From assembly GCF_964275005.1 (NCBI RefSeq), contig NC_092704.1, forward strand, positions 5,104,048 to 5,168,047: DNA of 64,000 bases. The letters run 5' to 3'. Both the position numbers and the translations under genes were made by a program. Shown here in pieces: positions 11,178 to 20,911 of this stretch (its first letter is position 1; each line of letters opens with the position of its first letter). Below the pieces are notes generated by a model. That model was given only the letters and a program-made list of their open reading frames with translations, was not told the origin of the DNA and ran no database searches. This DNA is from Diadema setosum. Lineage: Eukaryota; Echinodermata; Echinoidea; Diadematoida; Diadematidae.

Positions 11178-11396
11178 TCATGTATAGACCTGTAATAGAC
11201 CTCCACATGCTGACAAAATGTGCTCTAGTGAGCCCTTTGCCTTGTTGCAAACCCTGCATCCACCATCCTCCAAAATGCCCCATCTCTGAAGATTTACTGG
11301 AGACGGCAAAACATCAAAGGTGGAACTGATCATGAAACGCACAGCTCCAGAGGACATTGACCAAAGGTAATTCCATGATACCTTCCTCTGCTCCAC
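11178..11396 (-). pseudogene. LINE CCHC zinc-knuckle region
   Basis: Reads CRVCNKAKGSLEHILSAC, a C-x2-C-x8-H-x4-C knuckle typical of the segment between reverse transcriptase and endonuclease in R2-type LINEs. It is in the same frame as the 11406-11996 segment, from which an in-frame stop separates it. A basic linker continues toward 11011 in another frame. Confidence 0.7.
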
Positions 11397-11405
11397 CCCT
11401 TCCCA

Positions 11406-11996
11406 TCATGTCCATGCTCCCTGCACTCCCTGCTGTACAGCCTTGGCAAAACGATATTCCTCCTCCTTCTCCTTAACCGCCTCCATCACCAACTCCCTCC
11501 TACCCTTTCTGCCTTGCTTGCTGTACCATCTAACACCCTGATGAAACCTGACCCCTTTCCGACCCACCTGAACCGCATCCTGCATCTCCTTCCACTTTGT
11601 CATTGCCACTGCCTCGTCCACAGCCTCCTCCGCCCTCCACTTCCTCCCTGTGCGGATCGGTGGCCTAACTCCTGCTATTGCCTGGTCCTTTGACTCCCTC
11701 ATCATCATCACTAGCCTAACCTTGCCAGCTTTAAACTCCTCCACCACTGATGTCATGGGCAATTGCAACCTGCCTGATCTGCAAAAGAATGCCAGATCTG
11801 TAAGCATTCTTGGAACGCCTAACCACTTCCAGTAGTACGAGTTCATCTTCTGCTGCATCCTCGCGACCCTGGACACTGCTACCGTGTACACCTGCAGTTG
11901 CCACATGATCTGTGGTAGCAAGCCAAACTGGCGGCACCACATCTTTGCATTCCCAGGGATGAGCGTCCTGTCCACCCTCTTCAACCACTCCACCAC
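11406..11996 (-). pseudogene. LINE reverse transcriptase thumb and downstream region
   Basis: The 196-residue open frame follows the catalytic FMDD segment and contains SYYWKWLGVPRMLTDLAFF, a motif commonly found after the palm in R2/HERO-type reverse transcriptases. It then runs through a long basic, Lys/Arg/Glu-rich stretch to the knuckle region. It is in a different frame from the 12065-12292 piece, so a frameshift lies between them. Confidence 0.65.
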
Positions 11997-12064
11997 TTTC
12001 TCATAGATCTGAACTCCTCAGTGCCTATCATTCAACTTGCCCTCATACCACCGCCCAAGGCTCT

Positions 12065-12292
12065 TTACCCCCTGCTCAGTGACCTGAGGGATATCTTCTC
12101 CCATATCTGAAATCTCCTTGCGACCACCTTCCCCTTCCGCACTGACACTGAGCGGCTCTTCTTGGCCTTGAACTTCATTTGTGTCCAGGCCACCAACTCC
12201 TCTAACCTATGGAGGCCATCTTTGACCTGGGTCTCGTTGCCAGACACGATTGTGAGATCATCCATGAAAGCCCTAATCGAAGGCACAACCAC
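12065..12292 (-). pseudogene. LINE reverse transcriptase catalytic FMDD segment
   Basis: Reads VVVPSIRAFMDDLTIVSGN, which holds the catalytic Asp pair of the reverse transcriptase palm (F/Y-x-D-D). The upstream half of the palm is separated from it by the 12293-13905 insertion. The segment ends in a stop shortly after KKSRSVSVRKGKV. Confidence 0.75.
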
Positions 12293-13905
12293 TGTGGCTG
12301 CCTCAGCTCACGAAGACCTCGTTTGGTGAGGAGTTTCGTTCTCTGTTATACGTCCTGTATTATTATTCGCCATAAGATTCAACAGACGACACTGGAAACA
12401 TAGATATACGATTAAATCCTGTTTATCCTGGAATCCAACTTGTCATCGACCTTGAGTGGAGTGGAGTGGAGATAATAATCTGAAATAGATGTGATACAGA
12501 CTCCTTTCGTATTTGTTTACCCTCATGTAACAAGGTAATAAAACTGTAATACTGAAATCTGCACGTATCAGTCTATCTCTATAAATGTTAACTTCATCAT
12601 GTGTGAACGTACACCGATAATTCGAATTTAACCTTATGTTTCCATGAATAACCAAAATAAATACCAAACAATTTGTCTTATTTGTGTCACAGCATTCTAG
12701 TTTTGTTATCATAAACAGCTTATAACTAATTTAACTTCACGATACTTATTGAACATTATACAACATTATATATGCTATCAAATAACCATCTGAATGCACC
12801 CTAATCAAAGGTTATATAACTCTGACTCTCCCAACTAATTTACTGAGATATGATATAATCATCCAAACTGTTTTGACTTCCCACTGGGATTTGAATACCC
12901 ACTAATGCTGGTTTATTATACATATATTTCTCTCACTTCTTAAACTAACTTCCTTCATCTGTTTGTGAGATAATGTGTTCATTTGTATATCATATAATAT
13001 CATTATATCACCTGTAAATACAGAATGTTACACCTTTCATCACATTATGTTTGTCACTCTCAATTACTAATAACCTGACTACACAGAGTGCATGTAACTA
13101 TAATTACTCTCTCACATGCCACAAAAGATGAGTAACCTCTATGTACTATTATTTGTTACTAATATATTACAAGCATGAAAATGACTGAGGATATTGAATA
13201 TCACCTGTTTATCCCAGTGTTATTCCATTCTAAAATCTGTGATTATAAACAATACTGAATCATGTGCATGATAATCACTGACTTCTATACTCATTACTAG
13301 TTTGAACACTACAATTAACACAGCAGCAGCACTCACCTAATCTCGCCATTCACCACTCATATGCATGCACTACTCATACACAAACAAAGACAAGCACTCA
13401 TGGGAGCATATACAGTTTTGTACATCCACCTGAATCACAACTCCTTTGCCTAGCAATATCTTACATAGTTTGCATCATCGAACTAACTTTCTTACAACAT
13501 AGAAAGCACACATGGAGTATACAGTGACTACAAAGTGCATGTAATGTGTAGCAATAAAGGCATGAAATGTCAGTTCTTACCGAATTCGGGCTTTAAAACA
13601 GAGATCATCAAGTGAATGCTGTATAGAACTTTCTTATACGGTTTCCTCTGCTGCAATGCCTTTCTCTATACAGAAGTGCACAGAAAAGGGGATCCTCCCC
13701 AGTATACCAACCACCTTCACCGAGTTAAAACAAGGGGGTTATTATGGAATGTTTACATTAGCTGGGGAAGGAGGGCTTTATCTCCTCCTTGGGTTTGTCT
13801 AGACTGACCATTTCAGACCTGTTTACGATGGTTAGTCTTGGCCTGTAACTTCACACAAAAAGCAATAAAGTTGCTAAGACCTCACTACACATAGCTGTAG
13901 TGACA
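12293..13905. mobile_element. LTR-like insertion (possible solo LTR) inside the LINE
   Basis: An AT-rich block of 1613 bp that splits the LINE reverse transcriptase. It starts TGTGGCTGCC and ends GTAGTGACA, and is flanked by ACCAC on both sides, which fits a TG...CA element with a 5-bp target duplication. An AATAAA lies about 40 bp before the right end. No coding parts are visible, so a solo LTR is the simplest reading. The longer match ACAACCAC at both junctions would also allow an 8-bp duplication of a hAT-like element. The family is unknown. It is younger than the LINE. Confidence 0.5.
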
Positions 13906-13932
13906 ACCACATCTGCAGCCAGCATCAACCCT

Positions 13933-14562
13933 TCAATTTTCGGGGCCACACACCGGGTTAACACTTCCATCCCAAGGACTAAACAGTAGCGGCGAGACTG
14001 GACACCCCATGGGGATGCCAATTTCTAGCGCTTGCCATTCTGTTGTGTAAGTCTGGGTCGTGAATCTCATCCTGAACTGGCTGTAGTAGCTGTGCACCAT
14101 CTCCCAGGTCACCCTAGGGACCCAGAAAAACTCAAGAGCAAAGCTGAGATACCTGTGAGGAACTGATCCATATGCATTTGCAAGATCCAACCAGATGACA
14201 TCCACATCCGCCTTCTCATGTTTGCACCTCTGGATTGACTTCCAAATCATCTGGACATGCTCCGTGCACCCAGGGAAACCCGGGATCCCTGCCTTCTGTA
14301 TAGAGGTGTCCACAAACTTGTTCTTCATGACAAATTCTGACAACCGCCTCGCTAAGACACTAAAGAGGATCTTACTATCCACGTTGAGAAGCGAAATCGG
14401 TCTAAACTGGCCAATGCCTTTGGCATCCCTCTCCTTTGGCATATATACCCCTTCTGCCACACACCAGCTGACTGGAACAATCCGCTCCCGCCATAGCACC
14501 CTAAGGATCCCCCACGGCACCCTTCGGACATGAGGACAGTACTTGAACAGCTTGTAGGACAA
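13933..14562 (-). pseudogene. LINE reverse transcriptase, N-terminal half
   Basis: Contains the palm and finger motifs FRPISLLNVDSKILFSVLA, VIWLDLANAYGSVPH (first catalytic Asp) and GIPMGCPVSPLLF. It is in the same frame as 14590-15150. The only break between them is a TGA (14590-14592) where an Arg would be expected (KKA-stop-AGSAAGQNG), which fits a CGA to TGA change at a CpG. The end near 13933 lies close to the insertion at 13905. Confidence 0.8.
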
Positions 14563-14589
14563 GCCATTCTGCCCAGCTGCACTACCAGC

Positions 14590-15150
14590 TCAGGCCTTTT
14601 TAACCATGACTTCAACCTCCCACAACTTCAGCTCACTCAAGTCAAAGCTGACCTCTGGCTCCTGTGACCTCAATAGCCCTGCCACCCCAGTTAAAGGCTC
14701 CTCTCTCCTTCCATCACAGTATGTGGCCTTCAGATGCCTCTCGAGCTCTTCCTTCGACACCTCCAAACTTCCTGAAACCCCTTCCTCAAACAACCTCTTT
14801 GTGAACCTGTGCGGATTCTTATAGAACTCCCTCCTCCTCCGCTTCCTACACTGATATTCAGCCCTCCTAACATCCGCATACCTCTTCTTCAGGTCCTCAT
14901 ACAGACCCTTCAGACTAGCCCTTTCTCCATCTGCCTGCCACCACCTACGCCGCAAGCTCTTCTTCTCCGCCCTCAATTGGGCCATCAACCGCTGTCTCCT
15001 AGACCCTGACTTTCCAAAATCCCCGTCCACATTCCCCCCACCTCCATTACCAACAGGCTTTATCCCAAACTCTTCTGCACAAGCCCCATAACACAACCCC
15101 TCAAACATATGCATCTTCTTTTCAACACTCCCAGCCAATTCCACTTTCAA
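14590..15150 (-). pseudogene. LINE region between zinc finger and reverse transcriptase
   Basis: A 186-residue stretch, rich in Arg, Lys and Glu, with RRRREFYKNPHRFTKRLFEE and a LTGVAGLLRSQEPEVSFDLSE segment just before reverse transcriptase. The same frame continues both ways through single stops. Segments like KNPHRFTKRLF precede the reverse transcriptase in HERO/NeSL-type elements as far as I recall. Confidence 0.6.
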
Positions 15151-15225
15151 AACTCCCGCAAGCTTGATGTCAAAAAGCTCCCACTTATCACTTCTCGCCG
15201 GTGGCCATGCAATCCACTCCTTGCG

Positions 15226-15445
15226 CTAAAACACAGCATGTAGAGCATGCTGAGGGTCTCTGGCTCTGTGGTCTGAAACCTGACTGGGACCTCCCACTGT
15301 CTCACCCAGCTCAGTGCTGGTGCAGTCATGCCCTACTGCCACTCTTCCACAGCTCGTTCTTGCTCTGTGAACTGCCACACCTCTCTTCCCCTTGAACCTC
15401 CTCCTGCATTCCGCACACACACCCTCTTGATTCAGTGTCCAGGTT
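15226..15445 (-). pseudogene. LINE N-terminal zinc finger
   Basis: Reads GVCAECRRRFKGKRGVAVHR and then a Cys, a C-x2-C-x12-H-x4-C finger expected at the N-terminus of R2-superfamily proteins, where it helps DNA target recognition. A TAG (15226-15228) follows and then the same frame goes on (RKEWIAWPPARSDKWELFD). The 5' end of the LINE is probably near 15445, since upstream sequence is unrelated AT-rich DNA. No target-site duplication was found. Confidence 0.6.
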
Positions 15446-16405
15446 ATGAACATAAGGAAGAGATGAAAGGAAGGACAATATGTAGTATACAACGTATAAA
15501 ATCATTAGTACACAATGTAGCTTGTGTTTTTATACTGAAATAGACAGAATAGCTCAGAATTGTTAAGAAATATCTATGAATTGTTAAGAAATAGCTACAT
15601 TACTTTGACATTGATATCAAATAAAAATTGAACCTTACGTTCATAACAATTTTGTTCATAACCATGTCCACCTCCGTAATATATGAAAAATTTAAAAAAA
15701 AAAGATGTAAAATGCTTATGTAAAGTCATATTTTCTAATTTTTTTATGAAAGCAATCCCTGGTGATACAAAAGTTTAGAAAATAAGTTTCCATTACTTCA
15801 GAATAGGGCTGTATTATGTTCATAACTGTGGACACTAAAAATTCAAGTGATGCAGTTGCAAGTGATATTATATTTTTAATACCAGAGTAATGGGGAATAA
15901 AAACCTTTTAAATTGTTGGACTGTTACTCTGATCTCTTTTGAATGCTATATTATGAAACAGCTATTGCAATATCAACTTCAATTCTGTGAATATGTTGGT
16001 GGACACCAAAAGTTGTGAACAAAACCCTAAATATTAATTCGTCCATATATTTTTATTTGAAGAGCAAATGGCATGCTCTCAATATAAAATTTTTTGTATT
16101 CCTACATTTCAATCATCAAATGCCTGACAAAAGCACAATCCTTCCTTTTAATGATGGGCATGAAATTGTGCAGTTTTTAATGTTACATTTAAAAAGCCAA
16201 AAAAAAACTGCATTTTGTAATCTGAAAATGGCTGTGAATACTAGAATATTATTCTAAATAATACAAAACTAATCTTACAGCTTCCTCAGCTTTATTTTGT
16301 TAAATCTTTATCAGAAAATAGCACATTGGTGCAGTCAGCAAATTTCTATGGATGTTAAAAATATTGCAGGATGAAGGGTACCCATGATTAGAGCCATGCA
16401 CATTA
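15446..16405. other. AT-rich spacer with possible poly(A) signal for the zinc-finger gene
   Basis: No coding sequence supported. The phrase GTTCATAAC recurs several times (for example 15653, 15818) and also on the other side of the LINE near 8348. A minus-strand AATAAA (TTTATT at 16291-16296) lies about 110 bp beyond the stop of the 16406-18462 exon and is a reasonable poly(A) signal for it. Confidence 0.4.
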
Positions 16406-18462
16406 TCATACACTGTATTTATGCTTGGGACCATGCAAAGACATGTGCCGTTTGAGGTTCGTACTCCGTGAGAAGCACTTTGAACAAACTTTACAGCAGA
16501 ATGGCTTCTCCCCCGTGTGCACCCTCATGTGGACCTTCATATTTTTTCTTACTATATATTTGCCACACACTTTGCACTGCTTTCTTTTTACAAAAGAGTG
16601 ATTGGATCTCTCCCACTCCGGCTTACTCTGGTGTTCATGTGATTTCATCCTCTTCTTTGACAAATCAAGAGAGGTTGCTCTCACTGTCTCACTACACGAA
16701 TTTGGGTTAGTTGTATCACATGTGTGCATGTGCCGGTTGAAGGAGCCTTGTTGCGTGAAGCACCTTAAACAAACTTTACATTGGAATGGCTTCTCCCCTG
16801 TGTGCACTCTCATGTGTAGTTTGAGGGACCATCTGTGTGAGAAGCACCTTGAACAAACTTTACATTGGAATGGCTTCTCCCCTGTGTGCACTCTCATGTG
16901 TAGTTTGACGGACCATCTGTGTGAGAAGCACCTTGAACAAACTTTACATTGGAATGGCTTCTCCCCTGTGTGCACCCTCATATGGATCTTCATCCATCTC
17001 TTTAATATTGACTTCCTGCACACTTTGCATTGCTCTCTTTTTTCAAAAGAGTGCTTGGATCCCTCCCACTCTGGCTTACTCTGGTGTTCATGTGATTTCA
17101 TCGTCTTCTTTGACAAATCGAGAGAAGTTGCCCTCACTGTCTCACTAAACGAATCTGGGTTAGTTGTATCACATGTGTGCATGTGACCTTGCAAAGACAT
17201 GTGCCGTTTGAGGGAACCTTTCTGTGTGAAGCACCTTGAACAAACTTTACATTGGAATGGCTTCTCCCCTGTGTGCACCCTCATGTGGTCACGCATATTG
17301 TGCTTTGATATAAAATTCTTGCACACTTTGCACTGTGTTCTTAGATGTGGGCGCTTGTTTTCCTTTAATTGGAACTTGCTTTGGTGCTCGAATTTCATCC
17401 TCTCTTGGGACACATCACGATAGGTGGCCCTCATAGTCAAACTAAACAAATCTTTGTTACAGGTATCATATGCCTGCTTGGGACTGTGTACAGACATATG
17501 TCGTTTGAGGTACTCACTTCGTGAGAAGCACCTTGAACAAACTTTACATCGGAATGGCTCTTCCCCCGTGTGCAACCTCATGTGGACACTCATATGGTGC
17601 TTTAATACAGATTTCCTGCACACTTTGCACTGCTCTTTTGCATTAAAGTTCTTAGGATCATGCAAAGACATGTGCCGGTTGAGGGAACCTTGCTGTGTAA
17701 AGCACCTTGAACAAACATTACATCGGAATGGCTTCTCCCCTGTGTGCACCCTCATGTGGACACTCATATGGTGCTTTATTACAGATTTCCTGCACACTTT
17801 GCACTGTTCTCTGGCATAAAAGTGCTTAGGATCATGCAAACACATGTGCCGGTTGAGGGAACCTTGCTGTGTGAAGCACCTTAAACAAACTTTACATTGG
17901 AATGGTTTCTCCCCTGTGTGCACCCTCATATGGTCATGCATATTGTGCTTTAATACAAAATTCATACACACTTTACACTTTTCTCTCTGAAATGAGTGCT
18001 TGTGACCCCTTAGTTGGAACTTGCTTTGGTGTTTGTGCAATTTCATCTTCTTCTGTGACACATGATGGAGTTCCCCTAAAGTCTCACTGAAGGAATCTGG
18101 GTTGCAGGCATCACTTGATATATGGCTGGTAAGATTTTTTTCTTGGGGGTCTGCAGCGTGTGTAAGCCTTTCTCCTCTAAGACCAAGTGCTCGGAAAACC
18201 AGCCTCTCCTTATCCTCTGCTGATACATCTTGCCCTGTCGAGGCTGATGGGGCTGTATTAGTCTTCTCACTGTCCACTGATTGTGTGTCATTTATCACCC
18301 CTGCAATTGCCAGACACTTTGCATTAATTGCAACACGTGCAGAGTTGCAATGTTGGTCGGATCCTGCTTCATAAAGGTGTCTCTGCAATTCATTTTTATT
18401 GAGAGTGCTTGTCCGCGACACAGAAACCTCATCACCATTCAGAACAGGGTTCTTTGTTTCAC
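16406..18462 (-). CDS. C2H2 zinc-finger protein, terminal coding exon (684 aa)
   Basis: A likely nuclear DNA-binding regulator with about 14 fingers. The exon starts at 18462 after a strong acceptor (T-tract then ACTTCAACAG) and reads GETKNPVLNG; phase 1. The first 160 or so residues closely match the N-terminus of the 2147-3891 protein ([24 protein letters not shown]). The fingers come in pairs: C-x2-C-x11-H-x3-H, TGEKPF, C-x2-C-x12-H-x3-H. Pair 5 has expanded to four fingers by tandem duplication of an 84-bp finger unit (about 16790-16960). The pair 4 second finger ends HMSLQG, losing its last His. The frame is open to the stop at 16406, ending HGPKHKYSV. There is no 5' exon nearby. This is the best-preserved host gene in the window. 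Confidence 0.88.
16790..16960 (-). repeat. 84-bp tandem duplication of a single zinc finger
   Basis: Two consecutive fingers, [17 protein letters not shown] and [17 protein letters not shown], with identical linkers, are encoded by near-identical 84-bp units. The DNA phrase ACTCTCATGTGTAGTTTGA recurs exactly one unit apart. This is the only place in either large protein where canonical fingers run more than two in a row. Confidence 0.85.
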
Positions 18463-19828
18463 CTGTTGAAGTAAAAAAAAAAATGACATGAAATTACCTA
18501 GTTGTATTGCATTATCAAGCAACAATGGTTCCTACCTTGAACTATAATCAGTGTTATTACTTTCATGATTTTCATCTACAAATTACAAGAATGAGTAGCA
18601 TGATCTGACATATCGTTGGGGCATTCTTTGAAAAGTGAACCAAATTTCAAAAAAGTTTGTTCTATGAATTTTTCAGTTCAGCAATCATACAGAGCACTGT
18701 CTGAAGTTGCATGAACAGTATTTTTATTTCTGAATTAAGGTTAGTATTGTGCTCATTTGCATATATGTGCATAGGCATGCTGTATACGCTATATTTTCGC
18801 GTACAAAAATTTTCGTGAATTGCCACTGTCACACATTTTTGCGAGTGGTTAAATTCGCGATTGGGGGACCAGAGAAAATATGAAGTGGCAAAGAAAGTGT
18901 GAATTTTCTCTTACTAGCAAATAAGAATGATACTAGTTATACACTGCATGAAAAAAAAACTTACCAAACTCTGCGAACAAGTAAGTTAGAATTCAACATT
19001 TTTGAAGTGGTTAAGTCCATCCCGCTAGATTTCTGACGAGTGGTCCCCTTGCGATAATGGATTGGCTCTCTAACGTTACAGTATTCGTAAGTAGACGTGG
19101 ACGTGCGTAAACAAGCTTAGCCAGTATGGTTTGTTCGGTAAGCCGTGACATGGTATACGTTTTGTACACGTTGATAATGCACATCATTGTCCCTTTTCAT
19201 GGCAAGAATGTACCCATATTCAATGGTATGCTACACTAAAACTATGGAGTAATTGTGCAGTGTCCAGCTCTTGGTCTCCCTGCAGTTTGAAACTTTACCA
19301 AAATGCACAAAGTTCATTGTAACTTTCTACTCGAGCTGGTGAGGAGTCGGTTTGTGCCTTTGCACAAGCTTTCAGGAAACTGCTTCATTTTTGAGCTGTT
19401 TTGAGCTGAAAAGGATACTTAAAAGGTATGCATTATAATAGCACATTAATATTAAAAGGAAAGATGAATATATTGAGTACATGTATATGTGATTTTAAGA
19501 TTTGTTCTTGGTCTTTGTGTACTACCATGTTAAACCCAAACTCCAAAAGATTCATTTCAAGTGGGGGTATGGTGTCCATTTACATATTTCATCACACTGG
19601 TAAAAATAACTGCCAAGTACACAGTACTTTATAGAATGTTGGATTATGCAGCTTGGGGGGAAAAAGACTTAAAGCCCTATTACTTTTGATTAGAACTAGA
19701 GAACAATATTATTGATTATTACCTATACGAGGTAGTTGTGCGAGGCAATTACAGTTGGTATTTTGCAGGGTCGGGAGTTCAGCGGGCGATATTAGAGCAC
19801 ATTACGAGCATGCGGGGTTTTACATATA
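18463..19828. other. Intron or intergenic DNA
   Basis: The region upstream of the 18462 acceptor. Near 18790-18880 it holds CGCGT/TTCGCG-rich sequence of the kind often dispersed in marine invertebrate genomes. I find no exon matching the 34410-34546 exon. Confidence 0.4.
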
Positions 19829-20015
19829 CAGTGGGCTCCCGTTATAACGGAATCCTCGGGACCGGCAGTTATTCTTTCGTCATATCGGAATTTTGTTATA
19901 ACCGAACAAATAAACGATAGAAATACATAGAGTGGATGACATTGCAGCCCAAATTTTTACTTCGTTATAACCAGAATTTTGTTATAACCGTGTTCGTTAT
20001 AACGGGAGTGCACTG
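19829..20015. mobile_element. pogo/Tigger-like MITE, 187 bp, complete
   Basis: Ends CAGTGGGCTCCCGTTATAACG and the inverse of CAGTGCACTCCCGTTATAACG, flanked by TA (19827-19828 and 20016-20017). It is the minimal form of the family that also bounds 8683-10630. It has no coding capacity. Confidence 0.9.
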
Positions 20016-20490
20016 TAAAACAGGGAGGTGTTAAGAGAGATTCCACTCCTTCTCTCCCACCTCATGTAAACATTCCGATCGACCACGAAGAGAAAACACT
20101 CAAGGACGTCGCTGCGTGTCGATTACACGCACCGCAGAAGAACGCCAATAAATCAACTCATACAAGGTCGACCACTTCCACTAGTTCCATGTACACGACG
20201 CGTGAAACAATGACTAACTGCACAGTGACCATCAGTTATTACAACTCTCCGAATTGAAACAGAAGCAAAAATAAAGTGTAAAAGCGTTCAGATGTTTGAA
20301 GTTTGCCTGTTACAACTACATATGTATCTTTGAAGTTGGAGTTGAATGATATACATTGATGAACAATTTTTCAATTATTCCACATGTTGGTGATGATCTA
20401 CAGGTAGTGAAATGTGGCTTGATCTATATCATTGTGTATAGCTGTATTCACATATTTTCCTAATTTACCTAGGGGATTGGTAATAATTAT
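20016..20490. other. No recognisable feature
   Basis: Mixed-composition DNA between the pogo-like MITE and the palindrome. I see neither reading frames with motifs nor transposon ends. Confidence 0.35.
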
Positions 20491-20628
20491 GATATTGACA
20501 GGCCTTGAGGGAGATACCAGATGAATATTGCCCACACTGAAAGAATATTGCCCTTGTCTTCGACTCATGCAATATTCTTTCAGTTTGGGCAATATTTTCT
20601 GGTATCTCCCTCGAGGCCAGTCAATATT
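20491..20628. repeat. Imperfect palindrome, about 138 bp
   Basis: The left arm GATATTGACAGGCCTTGAGG continues to GGAGATACCAG and AATATTGCCC. The right arm is its complement (CTGGTATCTCCCTCGAGGCC, then CAATATT). Its transcript could form a long hairpin. It may be a small foldback element; no target duplication was found. Confidence 0.75.
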
Positions 20629-20654
20629 ATATAAACATTCATTAATATACATGT

Positions 20655-20905
20655 AGGAGGTTTGGACCCCCTGAGGCCCCCAAGGAAAGCATGGTGCCCA
20701 TTTAAATACTTTGAAATCTTATCCCCATGGGAATGCTTCTTGCCAAGTTTGGTGAAAATCCATTATTGTTTTCAGTTAGATGAAAATATAAGCCCACATT
20801 TGGACCCCCCATCCCATCCCGCTCCCTTGGGTCCCAAAGGAGTTGGGGGGAAGGGGGTAAAGCGTCCCTGATTTTTACATGAACAAACTTGAAACAACAA
20901 GCATC
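20655..20905. repeat. Dispersed-repeat-like block
   Basis: A C- and G-rich block (TTTGGACCCCCTGAGGCCCC, CCCTTGGGTCCCAAAGG) of the type often found repeated in marine invertebrate genomes. It is non-coding in all frames. The assignment as a repeat is inference from its composition. Confidence 0.3.
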
Positions 20906-20911
20906 AATCAT

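Larger units (their letters stand above)
8365..15445 (-). mobile_element. R2-superfamily LINE (HERO/NeSL-like), broken by nested insertions
   Basis: A non-LTR retrotransposon of the restriction-like-endonuclease type on the minus strand. In order it has an N-terminal zinc finger (about 15400), a basic domain, reverse transcriptase (from 14562), a CCHC knuckle (about 11300), an endonuclease (about 10900) and a 3' UTR reaching about 8365. Two insertions split it: an LTR-like block at 12293-13905 and a pogo-like composite at 8683-10630. Without these it is about 3.5 kb, close to full length. The domain order is that of R2, HERO and NeSL elements, which use target-primed reverse transcription. 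I cannot assign the clade firmly. It has in-frame stops and frame changes, so it is inactive. Confidence 0.8.

Noticed and set aside
12293-13905. A hAT element with 8-bp duplication ACAACCAC
   Set aside because: Possible, but the TG...CA ends, the 5-bp flanks and the AATAAA near the right end fit an LTR better. Left open with modest confidence.
16468-18090. Long plus-strand frames such as [20 protein letters not shown] and similar at 2242-3519
   Set aside because: They are antisense shadows of repeated zinc-finger modules. The same pseudo-peptides recur because the fingers do. The minus strand carries the Cys and His pattern.
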